Made by a program: the position numbers and the translations under genes. Below the pieces are notes generated by a model that saw only the letters and a list, made by a program, of their open reading frames with translations, did no database searches and was not told the origin of the DNA. This document shows, piece by piece, positions 17,701-26,149 of a DNA stretch of 64,000 bases (the first letter of the stretch is position 1; every line of letters begins with the position of its first letter). This DNA is from Devosia sp. RR2S18 (GTDB lineage: Bacteria; Pseudomonadota; Alphaproteobacteria; Rhizobiales; Devosiaceae), in the NCBI RefSeq assembly GCF_030177755.1, contig NZ_CP126539.1:2132001-2196000 (forward strand). Reading direction: 5' to 3'.

Positions 17701-19462
17701 CAACCGCTTCACGTCGGCCCGCAACGTCGAATGGCTGGCCATTAGCGAGTTCGACGCTCATGTCGTGGACGTAGTAGCGAGTGCGATCGCGCGGGATGAC
17801 GGTGTCGGTCCTTTCCTCGATCACACGGAAGCCGAAGGCCTCGAGCATGGGCACGCGCTCGGAGAGCGGAATGGCGTTGTGGCGCTGGTAGTATTTCAGG
17901 CCGATCTGGCCATTGCCGCAGTCGCGGAGGCGGACCGCAATGCCTTCACCCAGAGACTGCAGGACGGCGATGTCAGCCGCCGCGTCAGCGGCAGTGTTGC
18001 GGGTTTGGTAGGCAGCCGAAAAGGCGCTGCGGTAATCGCTGACAGCGGCGGGATCCGGCGCAGCCGACATCAGGAGGTCGCCGAACTGGGCGGTAAGCTT
18101 TTCGACTTCGGCTTCGAGTTCGGCACGGTTGGGGCGCGGCGTCGGCCCGCCAACACGCCCGATGATTACGTGGACCCGCACCAGGGAGGCTTCAAGGAAG
18201 TGCGGGTAAAAGGCCGACACCCGGCCGTCATAGACGCGGGCGAGATAATCGGTGATGCGGGAGCGGACCTCGGCGTCGTAGCGGTCGCGCGGTACATAGA
18301 CGAGCACCGACACGAAATTGTCGAAGCGGTCGATGCGCGGGAGCACCCGCACGCGCGGGCGATCGTGCAAAGCAGCGATTGTGGTGGCGAATTCTTCGAG
18401 CTGGTCGATGTCGATCTGGAACAGTTCGTCGCGCGGATAGCTCTCGAGTGCTGCAAGGAGCGTCCGACCGTCATGGCCCTGCGGATCAAAGCCCGAGCGC
18501 TGCATGACGGCTGCGATCTTGCGCCGGACGATCGGAACCTGGGCGTGGGGCGTGGCTTGCGCTTGGGCGGTGAAGAGGCCGACCACCCGCAACTCGCCAA
18601 TGGGCTTCCCTTCAGCATCGAAGCGCTTGATGCCGACATAATCGAGGTGCGTTCGGCGGTGCACCCGTGCTCGGAGATTGGCTTTGGTGATCAAGAGCGG
18701 TTCGGGTTCGGAGAGAAACGATGCGTGCTGCGGGGTGGAGTGCACGAAATCAGGTCCGCTGCGCAGGACCCTAAGGTCTGGGTCGCGCATGATCCCCAAG
18801 CCGCTTCCGTCCACCGGCACCAGTTCGCCCGCTGACAGGTCGTAGGTCCGGGTACCTAGGAAAGTGAAGTTGTGCTGGAGCAGCCAGTCGAGGAACTGGG
18901 CTGCTTCCTCCCCACCGGTCTGCTTGAGCAGCTGGGCTGCGGCGCTCACGCGCTCCTGCATCCCGTTCCAGTCGCTAGTTGCCTGGACGACCTCTTGCAT
19001 GGTTGCTTCGATCTCATGCCGCAAAGCATCGGCATCCGCGACAGGGTCGCTGTGGATATGCAACAGACTGAGTGGCCGGCCATCGGAGGAGACTTGCCCA
19101 CCAGCCACACGGACCATCGGGTGGGCGAAAAGGCGCGTTGTGCCCCCCGAGGCCCGCACGGCTGCCAGAACGCTGTCCACGATAAAGGGCATGTCGGGAG
19201 ATATGACGTCGATGATGATCGGCTCAGCCGGATCGGTCGAGGTGGTGATCACCACTTGGCTTTCGTCTCCCGAGAACTCCGTCAGCAAAGCAAAAGCGCG
19301 GCGCAGTCGATTCTCGAGCTGTTGCAGGGGTGCCTGTGCCAAATCCTCAGGGTCACTGGATTTGGCTGCCGTGAGGAGGAAAAGTGCGAAGCCCGGTTCG
19401 CTCTCCGCTAGCGCATCGGCGCGCTTGAGCAACTCGGTTTGGTTCGCCTGCGTCGCATTCAT
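14795..19462 (-). CDS. NAD-specific glutamate dehydrogenase, large (about 180 kDa) type
   Basis: 1555-residue enzyme that oxidises glutamate to 2-oxoglutarate and ammonia, the long form found in Streptomyces, Pseudomonas and Caulobacter (GdhZ). The long N-terminal region carries ACT-like regulatory segments. The catalytic core is near residues 720-1130: GAIARGGIRWSDRPEDFRTE, VIVPVGAKGGFVPK with the substrate lysine, VVAADKGTASFSDTANGIA, SGGSAGYDHKEMGITARGAW and GVGDMSGDVFGNGML in the NAD fold. An ATG at 19462 with GGAAGGG upstream is preferred over an ATG at 19507 without a ribosome site. Stand-alone transcription unit. Confidence 0.96.
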   Translation of the reverse strand: MNATQANQTELLKRADALAESEPGFALFLLTAAKSSDPEDLAQAPLQQLENRLRRAFALLTEFSGDESQVVITTSTDPAEPIIIDVISPDMPFIVDSVLAAVRASGGTTRLFAHPMVRVAGGQVSSDGRPLSLLHIHSDPVADADALRHEIEATMQEVVQATSDWNGMQERVSAAAQLLKQTGGEEAAQFLDWLLQHNFTFLGTRTYDLSAGELVPVDGSGLGIMRDPDLRVLRSGPDFVHSTPQHASFLSEPEPLLITKANLRARVHRRTHLDYVGIKRFDAEGKPIGELRVVGLFTAQAQATPHAQVPIVRRKIAAVMQRSGFDPQGHDGRTLLAALESYPRDELFQIDIDQLEEFATTIAALHDRPRVRVLPRIDRFDNFVSVLVYVPRDRYDAEVRSRITDYLARVYDGRVSAFYPHFLEASLVRVHVIIGRVGGPTPRPNRAELEAEVEKLTAQFGDLLMSAAPDPAAVSDYRSAFSAAYQTRNTAADAAADIAVLQSLGEGIAVRLRDCGNGQIGLKYYQRHNAIPLSERVPMLEAFGFRVIEERTDTVIPRDRTRYYVHDMSVELANGQPFDVAGRREAVEDGLLAVWDGRAESDQLNSLVTRTDLDWSDAALLRGLSRYLRQVGISYSQRYIALVLVTQSQAASALVELFNALHDPSTTGRETKADAARARIADCLDAMTSLDEDTIVRRFLNLIEAALRTNAFQNDAEGNYCPALAIKFDSSQIEGMPEPRPYREISVYSPRVEGIHLRFGAIARGGIRWSDRPEDFRTEVLGLVKAQQVKNAVIVPVGAKGGFVPKHLKAGMPREAAQAEGLAAYKIFIGSLLDVTDNLVDGQVVPPQEVVCRDASDPYLVVAADKGTASFSDTANGIAQSRGYWLGDAFASGGSAGYDHKEMGITARGAWELVKRHFREVDRDIQTQPFTVAGVGDMSGDVFGNGMLLSREIRLIAAFDHRDIFIDPDPDPAKSFAERERLFKLPRSSWQDYDKSFISGGGGVFSRGVKSIALSPRMRAVLDLEGEHATPAEIMSAILRARVDLLWFGGIGTYIRASTETDAEVGDRANDAIRVAADQLRAFTIGEGANLGLTQRGRVEFALRGGRINTDAIDNSAGVNSSDLEVNIKIAVAPLLANGRLTLEERNRFLAGMTEEVAALCLRNNYLQGLALSLTEREGLGALPDHRELMHALEQRGLLNRKVEFLPTAAALDQRETALTRPELAVLLAYAKLTLYADLLDSTAIDDPYLAGELFRYFPDKLHQTYPEAVQQHRLKREVIATVLANAMINRGGPAFANELIAGTSAGPGDIALAYAATRDVFGLPELNAMVDALDNEVSGTVQLELYAAIQALLRQEVLWFLRNEDVTQSLSELVQRHRAGAEFLREQIGTLRPELQRGIAATVDSLVARSVPPQLARRVAELPLLSFASDVVAVSERVGVPVQHGATAFFGVLAAFDLMNVIEQGRSLKLTDRFERMALDRALANLVRAQRDLTVDVLRSGDGNVAERLAHWTGARQAGVERTAAAVADLTQGTLTVSRLSVAAGLLADLARED

Positions 19463-19674
19463 GCCGTGCCCTTCCGTATGCAGCAACGGGCGTTCAGCCC
19501 ATCTCATTAGCTAACATCTCTGGTGCGAAACTGTTGCGACGCAATCTCCGCATACCCAGGCGAGGGGTGATCGCTGTGGGATCGCGCGAGATCGTCAAGG
19601 CAATCGCATCGCTGTTGCTGGGGCATGCTTAGCAAAGTGTTTCCTGCCAGAGCCCGGACGGTGTCAAACCAGCC

Positions 19675-19702
19675 TTGTTAATCCCTACTTAACTGATAGT
19701 CT
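19675..19702 (+). promoter_or_regulatory. Weak promoter candidate for the 39-residue ORF
   Basis: TTGTTA (19675-19680) with a 16-base spacer and TAGTCT (19697-19702), ending 28 bases before the small ORF start. Match is modest. Confidence 0.25.
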
Positions 19703-19730
19703 TTTCGCATCCTTCTAGTGGAGCATCGCG

Positions 19731-19850
19731 ATGAAGATCATCGCTCGAGTCCTTGCCTATGTCGCTCTTGTCGCGGCCCTTGCCCTTGGATTTGCAATCA
19801 CCGCACACGGCCAGTGGCCGGCGGAGTTTGCCCTAATCAGTGCACCGTAG
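19731..19850 (+). CDS. Small membrane or exported peptide, 39 residues (hypothetical)
   Basis: ATG at 19731 with GGAG seven bases upstream and a stop at 19848-19850. The peptide begins MKIIARVLAYVALVAALALG and continues FAITAHGQWPAEFALISAP. A basic start plus about 18 hydrophobic residues makes a transmembrane helix or uncleaved signal; AHG-Q could be a cleavage point. Its 3' end overlaps the convergent DUF6894-type gene by 14 bases. No function known. Confidence 0.55.
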   Translation: MKIIARVLAYVALVAALALGFAITAHGQWPAEFALISAP

Positions 19851-20115
19851 CCGGTGAAACCGGAGGTCCGCCCATGCCGCCGATCTTAGGACCAGCCCAG
19901 AAGACGACGTAGAGAAGCTCGCGGCCTGCTGCGTCGGTGATCTCTATGGAGCGGGGCAAACCTGTATCGCCACCGGTGCTGGCAGCTCGATCAACAATGG
20001 CTCGCCCAAGTTCAGCTGCATTGTGTTCGGCTGCGTCCAGGTCTTGGAGTTCGACGCCGTCTGTGTCGCGGATCAGTTCGTCGTCGGTGCGATAGTGAAA
20101 ATAGAACTTTGGCAC
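19837..20115 (-). CDS. DUF6894-like small protein
   Basis: 92 residues beginning MPKFYFHYRTDDELIRDTDG, with VELQDLDAAEHNAAELGRAI and ITDAAGRELLYVVF. The pattern [FY]FH-x-R-x(4-8)-D-x-x-G-x-[ED]-[LF]-x-[DN]-L-x-A-A with a closing strand matches the DUF6894 family of small proteins common in rhizobia; function unknown. GTG start with a strong GAGGGAGG upstream. The gene overlaps the 39-residue ORF tail to tail. Confidence 0.8.
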   Translation of the reverse strand: MPKFYFHYRTDDELIRDTDGVELQDLDAAEHNAAELGRAIVDRAASTGGDTGLPRSIEITDAAGRELLYVVFWAGPKIGGMGGPPVSPATVH

Positions 20116-20184
20116 GTGCGCCTCCCTCTTTGCGGGAAACTGATGGGGCGCAGAGGGGTTGCACCCTTCACAAGCTTTGCAGGT

Positions 20185-20742
20185 CTAGACTTCCTCGTCG
20201 AGCACGCCGAGCCGATGATAGTGATGGCGTTGCCAGAGGAGTGGCGAGCGGCTGGTGATGGTCTCGGCCTCGATCACCGCACCGGCAAACAGCACATGAG
20301 TGCCAGTCTCGATCGACCCTATGACCTCACAGTCGAGAGCTGAAACGGCGCCTTGGAGCATGGGGCTTCCAGAAGGCCAAGCGGACCACTCCCCGACATC
20401 GAAGCGCTCTTCGGGATCGACGGCGCCGGCGAAGGCATCGGCAAGATGCTGCTGATCCTCAGCCAGCATGGCGAATGAGAACCTGCCAGTTTTGGCGATC
20501 ACGTCCGCCAACCGGCTCACCATGTCGATGGAGATGAGGATCGCGGGCGGATTGACTGACAAGGACAGCACGGAGGTGACGGTGCGGCCAAGACGCTCGT
20601 CGCCACGGCGGGCAGTCACCACCGTAACAGTCGCTGCCATGGCCGACATGGCAGCACGAAACTCGGCGTTGCCCACGGGGGGACGTCGGGATGGCCGCAA
20701 AGCCATGGTATCGGGCATGTCGAATCCGGCCATGCTGTTCAA
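20185..20742 (-). CDS. Flavin reductase family protein (FMN-binding split barrel)
   Basis: 185 residues. The core FRAAMSAMAATVTVVTAR, GRTVTSVLSLSVNPPAILISI, DCEVIGSIETGTHVLFAGAV and a closing LLWQRHHYHRL are typical of HpaC/RutF-type flavin reductases, which use NAD(P)H to give reduced flavin to a two-component monooxygenase. No oxygenase partner is nearby, so its client is unknown. The start is uncertain: a TTG at 20742 has GAGG seven bases upstream; ATGs at 20733 and 20718 lack good ribosome sites. Confidence 0.88.
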   Translation of the reverse strand: MNSMAGFDMPDTMALRPSRRPPVGNAEFRAAMSAMAATVTVVTARRGDERLGRTVTSVLSLSVNPPAILISIDMVSRLADVIAKTGRFSFAMLAEDQQHLADAFAGAVDPEERFDVGEWSAWPSGSPMLQGAVSALDCEVIGSIETGTHVLFAGAVIEAETITSRSPLLWQRHHYHRLGVLDEEV

Positions 20743-20847
20743 GAGTGCACCTCGCGATCCTCAATCCGTGGTTCTGGCGGGAGTTCCAATCCCACCAGGG
20801 AGAGCCGGGTTGTTGTTAACCCAGCCCTTTGTCCGTTCGCGGGGAGC

Positions 20848-21450
20848 TTAGCCGAGGTTGGCTTCGGCAAACTCATAGTTCGCCAGCTTGTCGAGAAAGT
20901 TCGAGACGTAGTCCGGACGGCGGTTACGGAAGTCCACGTAGTAGCTGTGCTCCCACACATCGAGGCCCAGCAGCGGTTTGCCTTCGCCGGTCGCCAGAGG
21001 GTTCGAGCCGTTGGGCGTCTTGGTAATTTTGAGCTTACCCTCGGTGCCGAGAACCAGCCAGGCCCAGCCTGAGCCAAACTGACCGACAGCGGCGGCCTTG
21101 AACTGCTCCTTGAAGGCGTCGACGCCGCCCAGATCGCTGACGATCCTGGCCTCGAGCTTGCCCGGCAGTTTGCCGCCATCAGGTGACAATGCATTCCAGA
21201 AGTGAATGTGATTCCAGTGCTGGCCGGCATTGTTGATGACCGGAGCGAGATCCGCCTTGCCGTTGGCGAACGCGATGATCTCTTCGAGCGACTTACCCTG
21301 CAGATCTGGGTTCTTCTCAACGAAACCGTTCAGGGCGGTTACGTATGCCTGGTGGTGCTTATCATGGTGCAGTTCCAGCGTTTCCTGGCTCATGCCACGT
21401 TCGGCAAGGGCAGAATGGGAATAGGGCAGGGCAGGCAGTTCAAACGCCAT
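20848..21450 (-). CDS. sodB: Superoxide dismutase, Fe-type (Fe/Mn family)
   Basis: 200-residue cytoplasmic SOD. Metal ligands are visible in LELHHDKHHQAYV (His), NNAGQHWNHIHFW (His) and LDVWEHSYYVDFRNRR (Asp and His). A glutamine sits in the N-terminal GQHWNH position and not in the C-terminal NxxxP loop, which is the Fe-type arrangement; cambialistic use cannot be excluded. No signal peptide. GAGGAGC precedes the ATG. It is divergent from an HTH regulator with cysteines, with a perfect inverted repeat in the interval. Confidence 0.95.
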   Translation of the reverse strand: MAFELPALPYSHSALAERGMSQETLELHHDKHHQAYVTALNGFVEKNPDLQGKSLEEIIAFANGKADLAPVINNAGQHWNHIHFWNALSPDGGKLPGKLEARIVSDLGGVDAFKEQFKAAAVGQFGSGWAWLVLGTEGKLKITKTPNGSNPLATGEGKPLLGLDVWEHSYYVDFRNRRPDYVSNFLDKLANYEFAEANLG

Positions 21451-21509
21451 CTTTTAAGCTCCTCAGGGCTGCGGCATCAGCGGCGCTTGCTTTGCGACGC
21501 GGCTGCCTT

Positions 21510-21574
21510 TATTTTCCAAGCAACAACTTTGAAAACCTGTGCGGCTGATATGTCAAGCCAGACCTTGGAAAATA
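21510..21574. promoter_or_regulatory. Widely spaced perfect inverted repeat, candidate operator of sodB/HTH regulator
   Basis: TATTTTCCAAG (21510-21520) and its exact reverse complement CTTGGAAAATA (21564-21574) are separated by 43 bases. The left copy lies in the sodB/regulator intergenic region; the right copy falls in the first codons of the regulator if it starts at 21550. Could be a pair of half-sites or two operators allowing looping. Confidence 0.45.
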
Positions 21575-22218
21575 CCGCCTGGTCTCCGAGAAGCCCGGGG
21601 GAGCGCGTGCTGATGGCGCTCAAAATGCACGGGGCAATGTCGACCGCCGCGTTAGCGACCAAGCTCGCCATCACTGGCGAGGCCGCACGGCAGCAACTTT
21701 TGCGCCTGGCCGAGGAGGGACTGGTTGCAGCAACCGCGCAGAGCCGGGGCGTGGGTCGCCCCAGCCAAAGTTGGGCGCTCACACCGGCAGCGCAGGCGCG
21801 CTTCCCGGACACCCATGCCGCCTTGACGGTCCAACTGCTCGACATTGTGCGATCTTCGCTCGGGGAGGACGCCCTCGACCAGATTATCTCGGTTCGCGAG
21901 GCGGACACTAAGGCAGCCTACAAGCGCGTTGTGGGAGAACAAGCTGGTCTGCGCGGCAGAGTGGCAGCACTGGTCCGTCTCCGCTCTGCCGAAGGCTACA
22001 TGGCCGAGTGGCGCGAAGCCGAAGACGGCTCGCTGTTGCTGGTGGAGAACCATTGCCCCATCTGTGCCGCTGCAACCGCATGCCAGGGCTTCTGCCGCGC
22101 TGAGCTGGAGGTCTTCCGATCGGTGCTCGGCCCCAATACCGAGGTGCGTCGGGAGGAGCACATCGTATCTGGTGGGCGGCGCTGCAGCTACGTAATCCGC
22201 GAGGTCGCAGGTGAGTGA
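21550..22218 (+). CDS. HTH transcriptional regulator with C-terminal cysteine cluster (SufR-like)
   Basis: 222 residues. A winged helix-turn-helix occupies residues about 18-80 (RVLMALKMHGAMSTAALA, EAARQQLLRLAEEGLV, GVGRPSQSWALT). The C-terminal domain contains NHCPICAAATACQGFC, a four-cysteine motif like those that bind an Fe-S cluster in SufR-type repressors. This predicts a sensor of Fe-S status, NO or oxidants. It is divergent from sodB and overlaps the globin gene by eight bases, so these are the probable targets. The start is uncertain: ATG 21550 has a weak ribosome site, but the first HTH helix needs residues upstream of the ATG at 21613. Confidence 0.85.
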   Translation: MSSQTLENTAWSPRSPGERVLMALKMHGAMSTAALATKLAITGEAARQQLLRLAEEGLVAATAQSRGVGRPSQSWALTPAAQARFPDTHAALTVQLLDIVRSSLGEDALDQIISVREADTKAAYKRVVGEQAGLRGRVAALVRLRSAEGYMAEWREAEDGSLLLVENHCPICAAATACQGFCRAELEVFRSVLGPNTEVRREEHIVSGGRRCSYVIREVAGE

Positions 22219-22696
22219 GCCGGAACGCCCCGCGGGCACGCGCCTGCACCGCATCGGTTGGGACACGCCCGAGGCGCTGACCGAGGAGATGATCCGGGCC
22301 GTGGTCGACCGGTTCTACGCCGACGCTCGCCGCGATCCGATCATCGGCCCCGTGTTCAATCGCGCGATTGCTCCCGAAGCGTGGCCGCAGCACCTCTCAA
22401 CCATCGTCGACTTCTGGAGCTCCATGCTACTCGGCAGCGGTCGCTACACCGGCCGTCCAATGCCCAAGCATTTGGCCATTCCTGATTTAACTGACGCACA
22501 CTTCATGCGGTGGCTCGCGCTGTTCCGTAGCACCGTCGAGGAGCTCTGCCCCCCGGACGTCGCGCAATTGTTCATCGAACGGTCGGAGCGAGTGGGCAAC
22601 AGCTTCCGGATGAACATTGCCATGCGGCGCGGCGAGGACATCACCACCATGGGGCCACTCGAGCGGGAAACCTCGATCTGGTCACCGCCACGGTAA
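22211..22696 (+). CDS. Group III truncated hemoglobin
   Basis: 161 residues. The 2-on-2 globin pattern of group III is visible: VVDRFYADARRDPIIGPVF, then HLSTIVDFWSSMLLGSGRYTG, PMPKHLAIPDL with the candidate proximal histidine region and HFMRWLALFRSTVEEL. Roles proposed for this group include NO detoxification, peroxide handling or redox sensing. GTG start, overlapping the upstream regulator by eight bases, so translation is coupled. The N-terminal 15 residues and C-terminal 20 are extensions beyond the globin fold. Confidence 0.9.
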   Translation: MSEPERPAGTRLHRIGWDTPEALTEEMIRAVVDRFYADARRDPIIGPVFNRAIAPEAWPQHLSTIVDFWSSMLLGSGRYTGRPMPKHLAIPDLTDAHFMRWLALFRSTVEELCPPDVAQLFIERSERVGNSFRMNIAMRRGEDITTMGPLERETSIWSPPR

Positions 22697-22820
22697 GAAA
22701 CTCCGCCAGGCGCTTGCCTGAGCACATTTTTTTACACCCGTTCAGACAAACGCACCGGCCCGCCTTGTGAATTCCGGCTCCGCCGCTACGTTTCGGCAAA
22801 CACCAGAAGTGAGTGCCGTT

Positions 22821-23855
22821 ATGGAAGTTCGCGTCGCCGGCGTGCGCAAGGAATTCGACAAGTTTCCCGCGCTGCATGACGTTTCGCTCGATATCAGGTC
22901 GGGGGAGCTGATCGCGCTTCTCGGGCCCTCGGGATCTGGCAAGACAACGCTTCTGCGCCTCATAGCCGGGCTGGAGACGCCGACAGATGGCCGCATCTTC
23001 TTCGGCGATACCGACGCGTCCGAAAAGTCGGTCCAGGAGCGCAATATCGGCTTCGTCTTCCAGCACTATGCGCTCTTCCGGCACATGACGATCCTGGAGA
23101 ACGTGTCCTTCGGCCTCAAGGTGCGGCCGAAGGACAGGCGCCCACAGACTGAGGAAATCCGTCGCCGTGCCCTTGAGTTGCTGGACCTCGTCCAGCTCTC
23201 TGGGCTGGAGAAGCGCTATCCCAACCAGCTGTCTGGCGGGCAGCGGCAGCGCGTGGCGCTGGCGCGCGCCCTGGCGATCGAGCCGGCAGTGCTGCTGCTT
23301 GACGAGCCCTTTGGCGCACTCGATGCTCAGGTGCGGCGGGAGCTGCGTAAGTGGCTGCGAGAAATCCATGATCGCACCGGCCACACCACTGTCTTCGTAA
23401 CGCACGATCAGGAGGAGGCGCTGGAGCTGTCTGATCGGCTTTGCGTCATGAGCCAGGGGCGAATTGAACAGGTCGGCACGCCGGACGACGTCTATGACCA
23501 GCCAGGCTCCCCCTTTGTTTTCGGTTTCATCGGTGAATCGAGCGAAGTGCCGGTGGTGGTGGAGAATGGCAAAGTGCTTTCTGGCGGACGCCCCATCGGC
23601 ATACCGGCAGAGGGGGCGCATAGCGGCCCGGCACGGCTGTTCTTTCGGCCCCATGATGTGGACCTGGTGGACAGCGGCGCGGCTCTGTCGGGCAATGTGG
23701 CGACGACCCGCCGCGTCAGCGGTACCCGCCGCGCCGAACTCGACATAGGGGCTGGGCAATTCGTTGAGGTCGACCTGCCGTTCGGCCATCCGTTGGCGGA
23801 GCGGACCACCCTGAGTTTCCGACCGCGCCGGTGGCAGCTCTTCCCAGCGCAATAG
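22821..23855 (+). CDS. cysA: Sulfate/thiosulfate ABC transporter ATP-binding protein CysA
   Basis: 344-residue import ATPase. Walker A GPSGSGKTT, Q-loop FVFQHYALFRHMT, signature LSGGQRQRVALARAL, Walker B LLLDEPFGALD and H-loop FVTHDQEEALE. The C-terminal 110 residues form a TOBE-type regulatory domain with the CysA style LFFRPHDVDLV and FRPRRWQLFPA. The ATG at 22821 starts the conserved fold; an in-frame GTG at 22767 would add 18 unconserved residues. No cysTWP permease or binding protein is nearby, so it is an orphan ATPase here. Ends at a bidirectional terminator shared with glnA. Confidence 0.9.
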   Translation: MEVRVAGVRKEFDKFPALHDVSLDIRSGELIALLGPSGSGKTTLLRLIAGLETPTDGRIFFGDTDASEKSVQERNIGFVFQHYALFRHMTILENVSFGLKVRPKDRRPQTEEIRRRALELLDLVQLSGLEKRYPNQLSGGQRQRVALARALAIEPAVLLLDEPFGALDAQVRRELRKWLREIHDRTGHTTVFVTHDQEEALELSDRLCVMSQGRIEQVGTPDDVYDQPGSPFVFGFIGESSEVPVVVENGKVLSGGRPIGIPAEGAHSGPARLFFRPHDVDLVDSGAALSGNVATTRRVSGTRRAELDIGAGQFVEVDLPFGHPLAERTTLSFRPRRWQLFPAQ

Positions 23856-23874
23856 GTTTGCCACAACTAAAGCA

Positions 23875-23900
23875 AAGGGGCCCTCGCGGGCCCCTTCTTC
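23875..23900. terminator. Bidirectional intrinsic terminator between cysA and glnA
   Basis: AAGGGGCCC (23875-23883) pairs with GGGCCCCTT (23888-23896) around TCGC. A T-rich tail follows on the plus strand (CTTCGTTT) and A-rich bases flank it on the other side. Confidence 0.75.
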
Positions 23901-23916
23901 GTTTCAGTATCAGCAC

Positions 23917-25326
23917 TTAAGCCGAGTAGTACATCTCGTACTCGACCGGGTGCGGCGTGTGCTCGAACTTGATGACTTCGGTCATCTTGAGGTCGATATA
24001 GCTGTCGATCTGGTCGTCGTCGAACACGCCACCAGCGGTGAGGAAGGCGCGGTCCTTGTCCAGGTTCTCGAGAGCTTCACGCAGCGATGCCGACACGGTC
24101 GGGATCTGCATCAGCTCCTGGCGCGGCAGTTCGTAGAGATCCTTGTCCATCGGATCACCGGGGTGGATCTTGTTCTTGATGCCGTCGATACCGGCCATCA
24201 AGAGGGCGGCGAAGCCGAGATAGGGGTTCGCCAGCGGATCGGGGAAGCGGACCTCGACGCGCTTTGCCTTTGGCGACTGGCCGAAGGGGATACGGCAGGA
24301 GGCCGAACGGTTGCGAGCCGAGTAGGCGAGCAGCACGGGGGCTTCAAAGCCGGGCACCAGGCGCTTGTAGCTGTTGGTGGTGGGGTTGGTGAAGGCGTTG
24401 ATGGCCTTGGCGTGCTTGATGATGCCGCCGATGTAGTAGAGCGCATCCATCGAGAGGCCGGCGTACTGGTCACCAGCAAAAAGCGGCTTGCCGTCCTTCC
24501 AGATCGACTGGTGGCAGTGCATGCCCGAGCCGTTGTCCCCATAGACGGGCTTGGGCATGAAAGTCACGGTCTTGCCGTAGGAATTGGCGACCTGCTGGAT
24601 GACGTACTTGTAGATCTGCACATCGTCGGCCGACTTGATCATCGGGGCGAACTTGATGCCGAGTTCGTGCTGGGCCGAGGCCACCTCGTGGTGGTGCTTC
24701 TCGACCACGACGCCCATGTCGGCCATGGCTGCGAGCATTTCACCACGGATGTCCTGGGCGCTGTCGACCGGCGGAACCGGGAAGTAGCCCTTCTTGAGAC
24801 CAATGTGGTGACCGTTGTTGCCGCCTTCATAGGAAGAATCGTTGTTGGACGGCAGTTCGGGGTGATCGAGCTCGAAGCCGACCTTGTAGGTGGTGTTGGA
24901 GTACTTCACGTCGTCGAACATGAAGAACTCGGGCTCGGGGCCGAACACCACAGTGTCGCCGATACCAGAGGACTTGAGGTAGGCCTCTGCCTTCTTAGCC
25001 GTGGTGCGCGGATCACGGTTGTAGGGCTGGTAGGTGAGGGGCTCAAGAATGTCGCAGTTGATGGCCATCGTCGAGGCGCCGAAGAACGGATCCATATAGG
25101 CCGACTTCGGATCGGGCATAAGCACCATGTCGGACTCGTTGATAGCCTTCCAGCCAGCGATCGAGGAGCCATCGAACATGGTGCCCTCTTCGAAGAGGTC
25201 CTCATCCACGACGCTCACATCCATGGTGACGTGCTGGAGCTTGCCGCGGATGTCGGTAAAGCGGAGATCCACGTACTTGACGTTCTCATCCTTGATTTTC
25301 TTGAGAATGTCGCTTGCGGTAGTCAT
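23917..25326 (-). CDS. glnA: Glutamine synthetase, type I
   Basis: 469-residue dodecameric GSI, which condenses glutamate and ammonia. Motifs include [29 protein letters not shown], the [20 protein letters not shown] site and the adenylylation loop MDKDLYELP with its tyrosine, indicating GlnE control (GSI-beta). The gene follows glnB by 48 bases on the same strand, the standard glnBA operon. The sigma54 promoter and NtrC-type sites upstream of glnB should drive both under nitrogen limitation. GGGGAAAA region before the ATG. Confidence 0.97.
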   Translation of the reverse strand: MTTASDILKKIKDENVKYVDLRFTDIRGKLQHVTMDVSVVDEDLFEEGTMFDGSSIAGWKAINESDMVLMPDPKSAYMDPFFGASTMAINCDILEPLTYQPYNRDPRTTAKKAEAYLKSSGIGDTVVFGPEPEFFMFDDVKYSNTTYKVGFELDHPELPSNNDSSYEGGNNGHHIGLKKGYFPVPPVDSAQDIRGEMLAAMADMGVVVEKHHHEVASAQHELGIKFAPMIKSADDVQIYKYVIQQVANSYGKTVTFMPKPVYGDNGSGMHCHQSIWKDGKPLFAGDQYAGLSMDALYYIGGIIKHAKAINAFTNPTTNSYKRLVPGFEAPVLLAYSARNRSASCRIPFGQSPKAKRVEVRFPDPLANPYLGFAALLMAGIDGIKNKIHPGDPMDKDLYELPRQELMQIPTVSASLREALENLDKDRAFLTAGGVFDDDQIDSYIDLKMTEVIKFEHTPHPVEYEMYYSA

Positions 25327-25374
25327 CAGTTTTCCCCTGTGGTGAAACTAGTTGTCGTTGTTGCGGCGGACGGC

Positions 25375-25990
<616 letters not shown>

Positions 25991-26018
25991 GACGCCCAAC
26001 CCGGCCAGCGGGTCTTAT

Positions 26019-26103
26019 GCGGGCGTGGCGGAACTGGCAGACGCACTGGATTTAGGTTCCAGCGCCGCAAGGCGTGGAGGTTCGACCCCTCTCGCCCGCA
26101 CCA
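26019..26103 (+). tRNA. tRNA-Leu (anticodon UAG)
   Basis: Class II tRNA of 85 bases with CCA encoded. Acceptor GCGGGCG pairs with CGCCCGC (26093-26099), followed by A and CCA. The anticodon arm CTGGA/TCCAG (26046-26050, 26058-26062) has loop TTTAGGT, anticodon TAG at 26053-26055. A long variable arm and TTCGA T-loop are present. Confidence 0.95.
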
Positions 26104-26149
26104 CCTCTAGGCACTGGCCTCAAGATTAATGAATACGGGACAAGACCCT

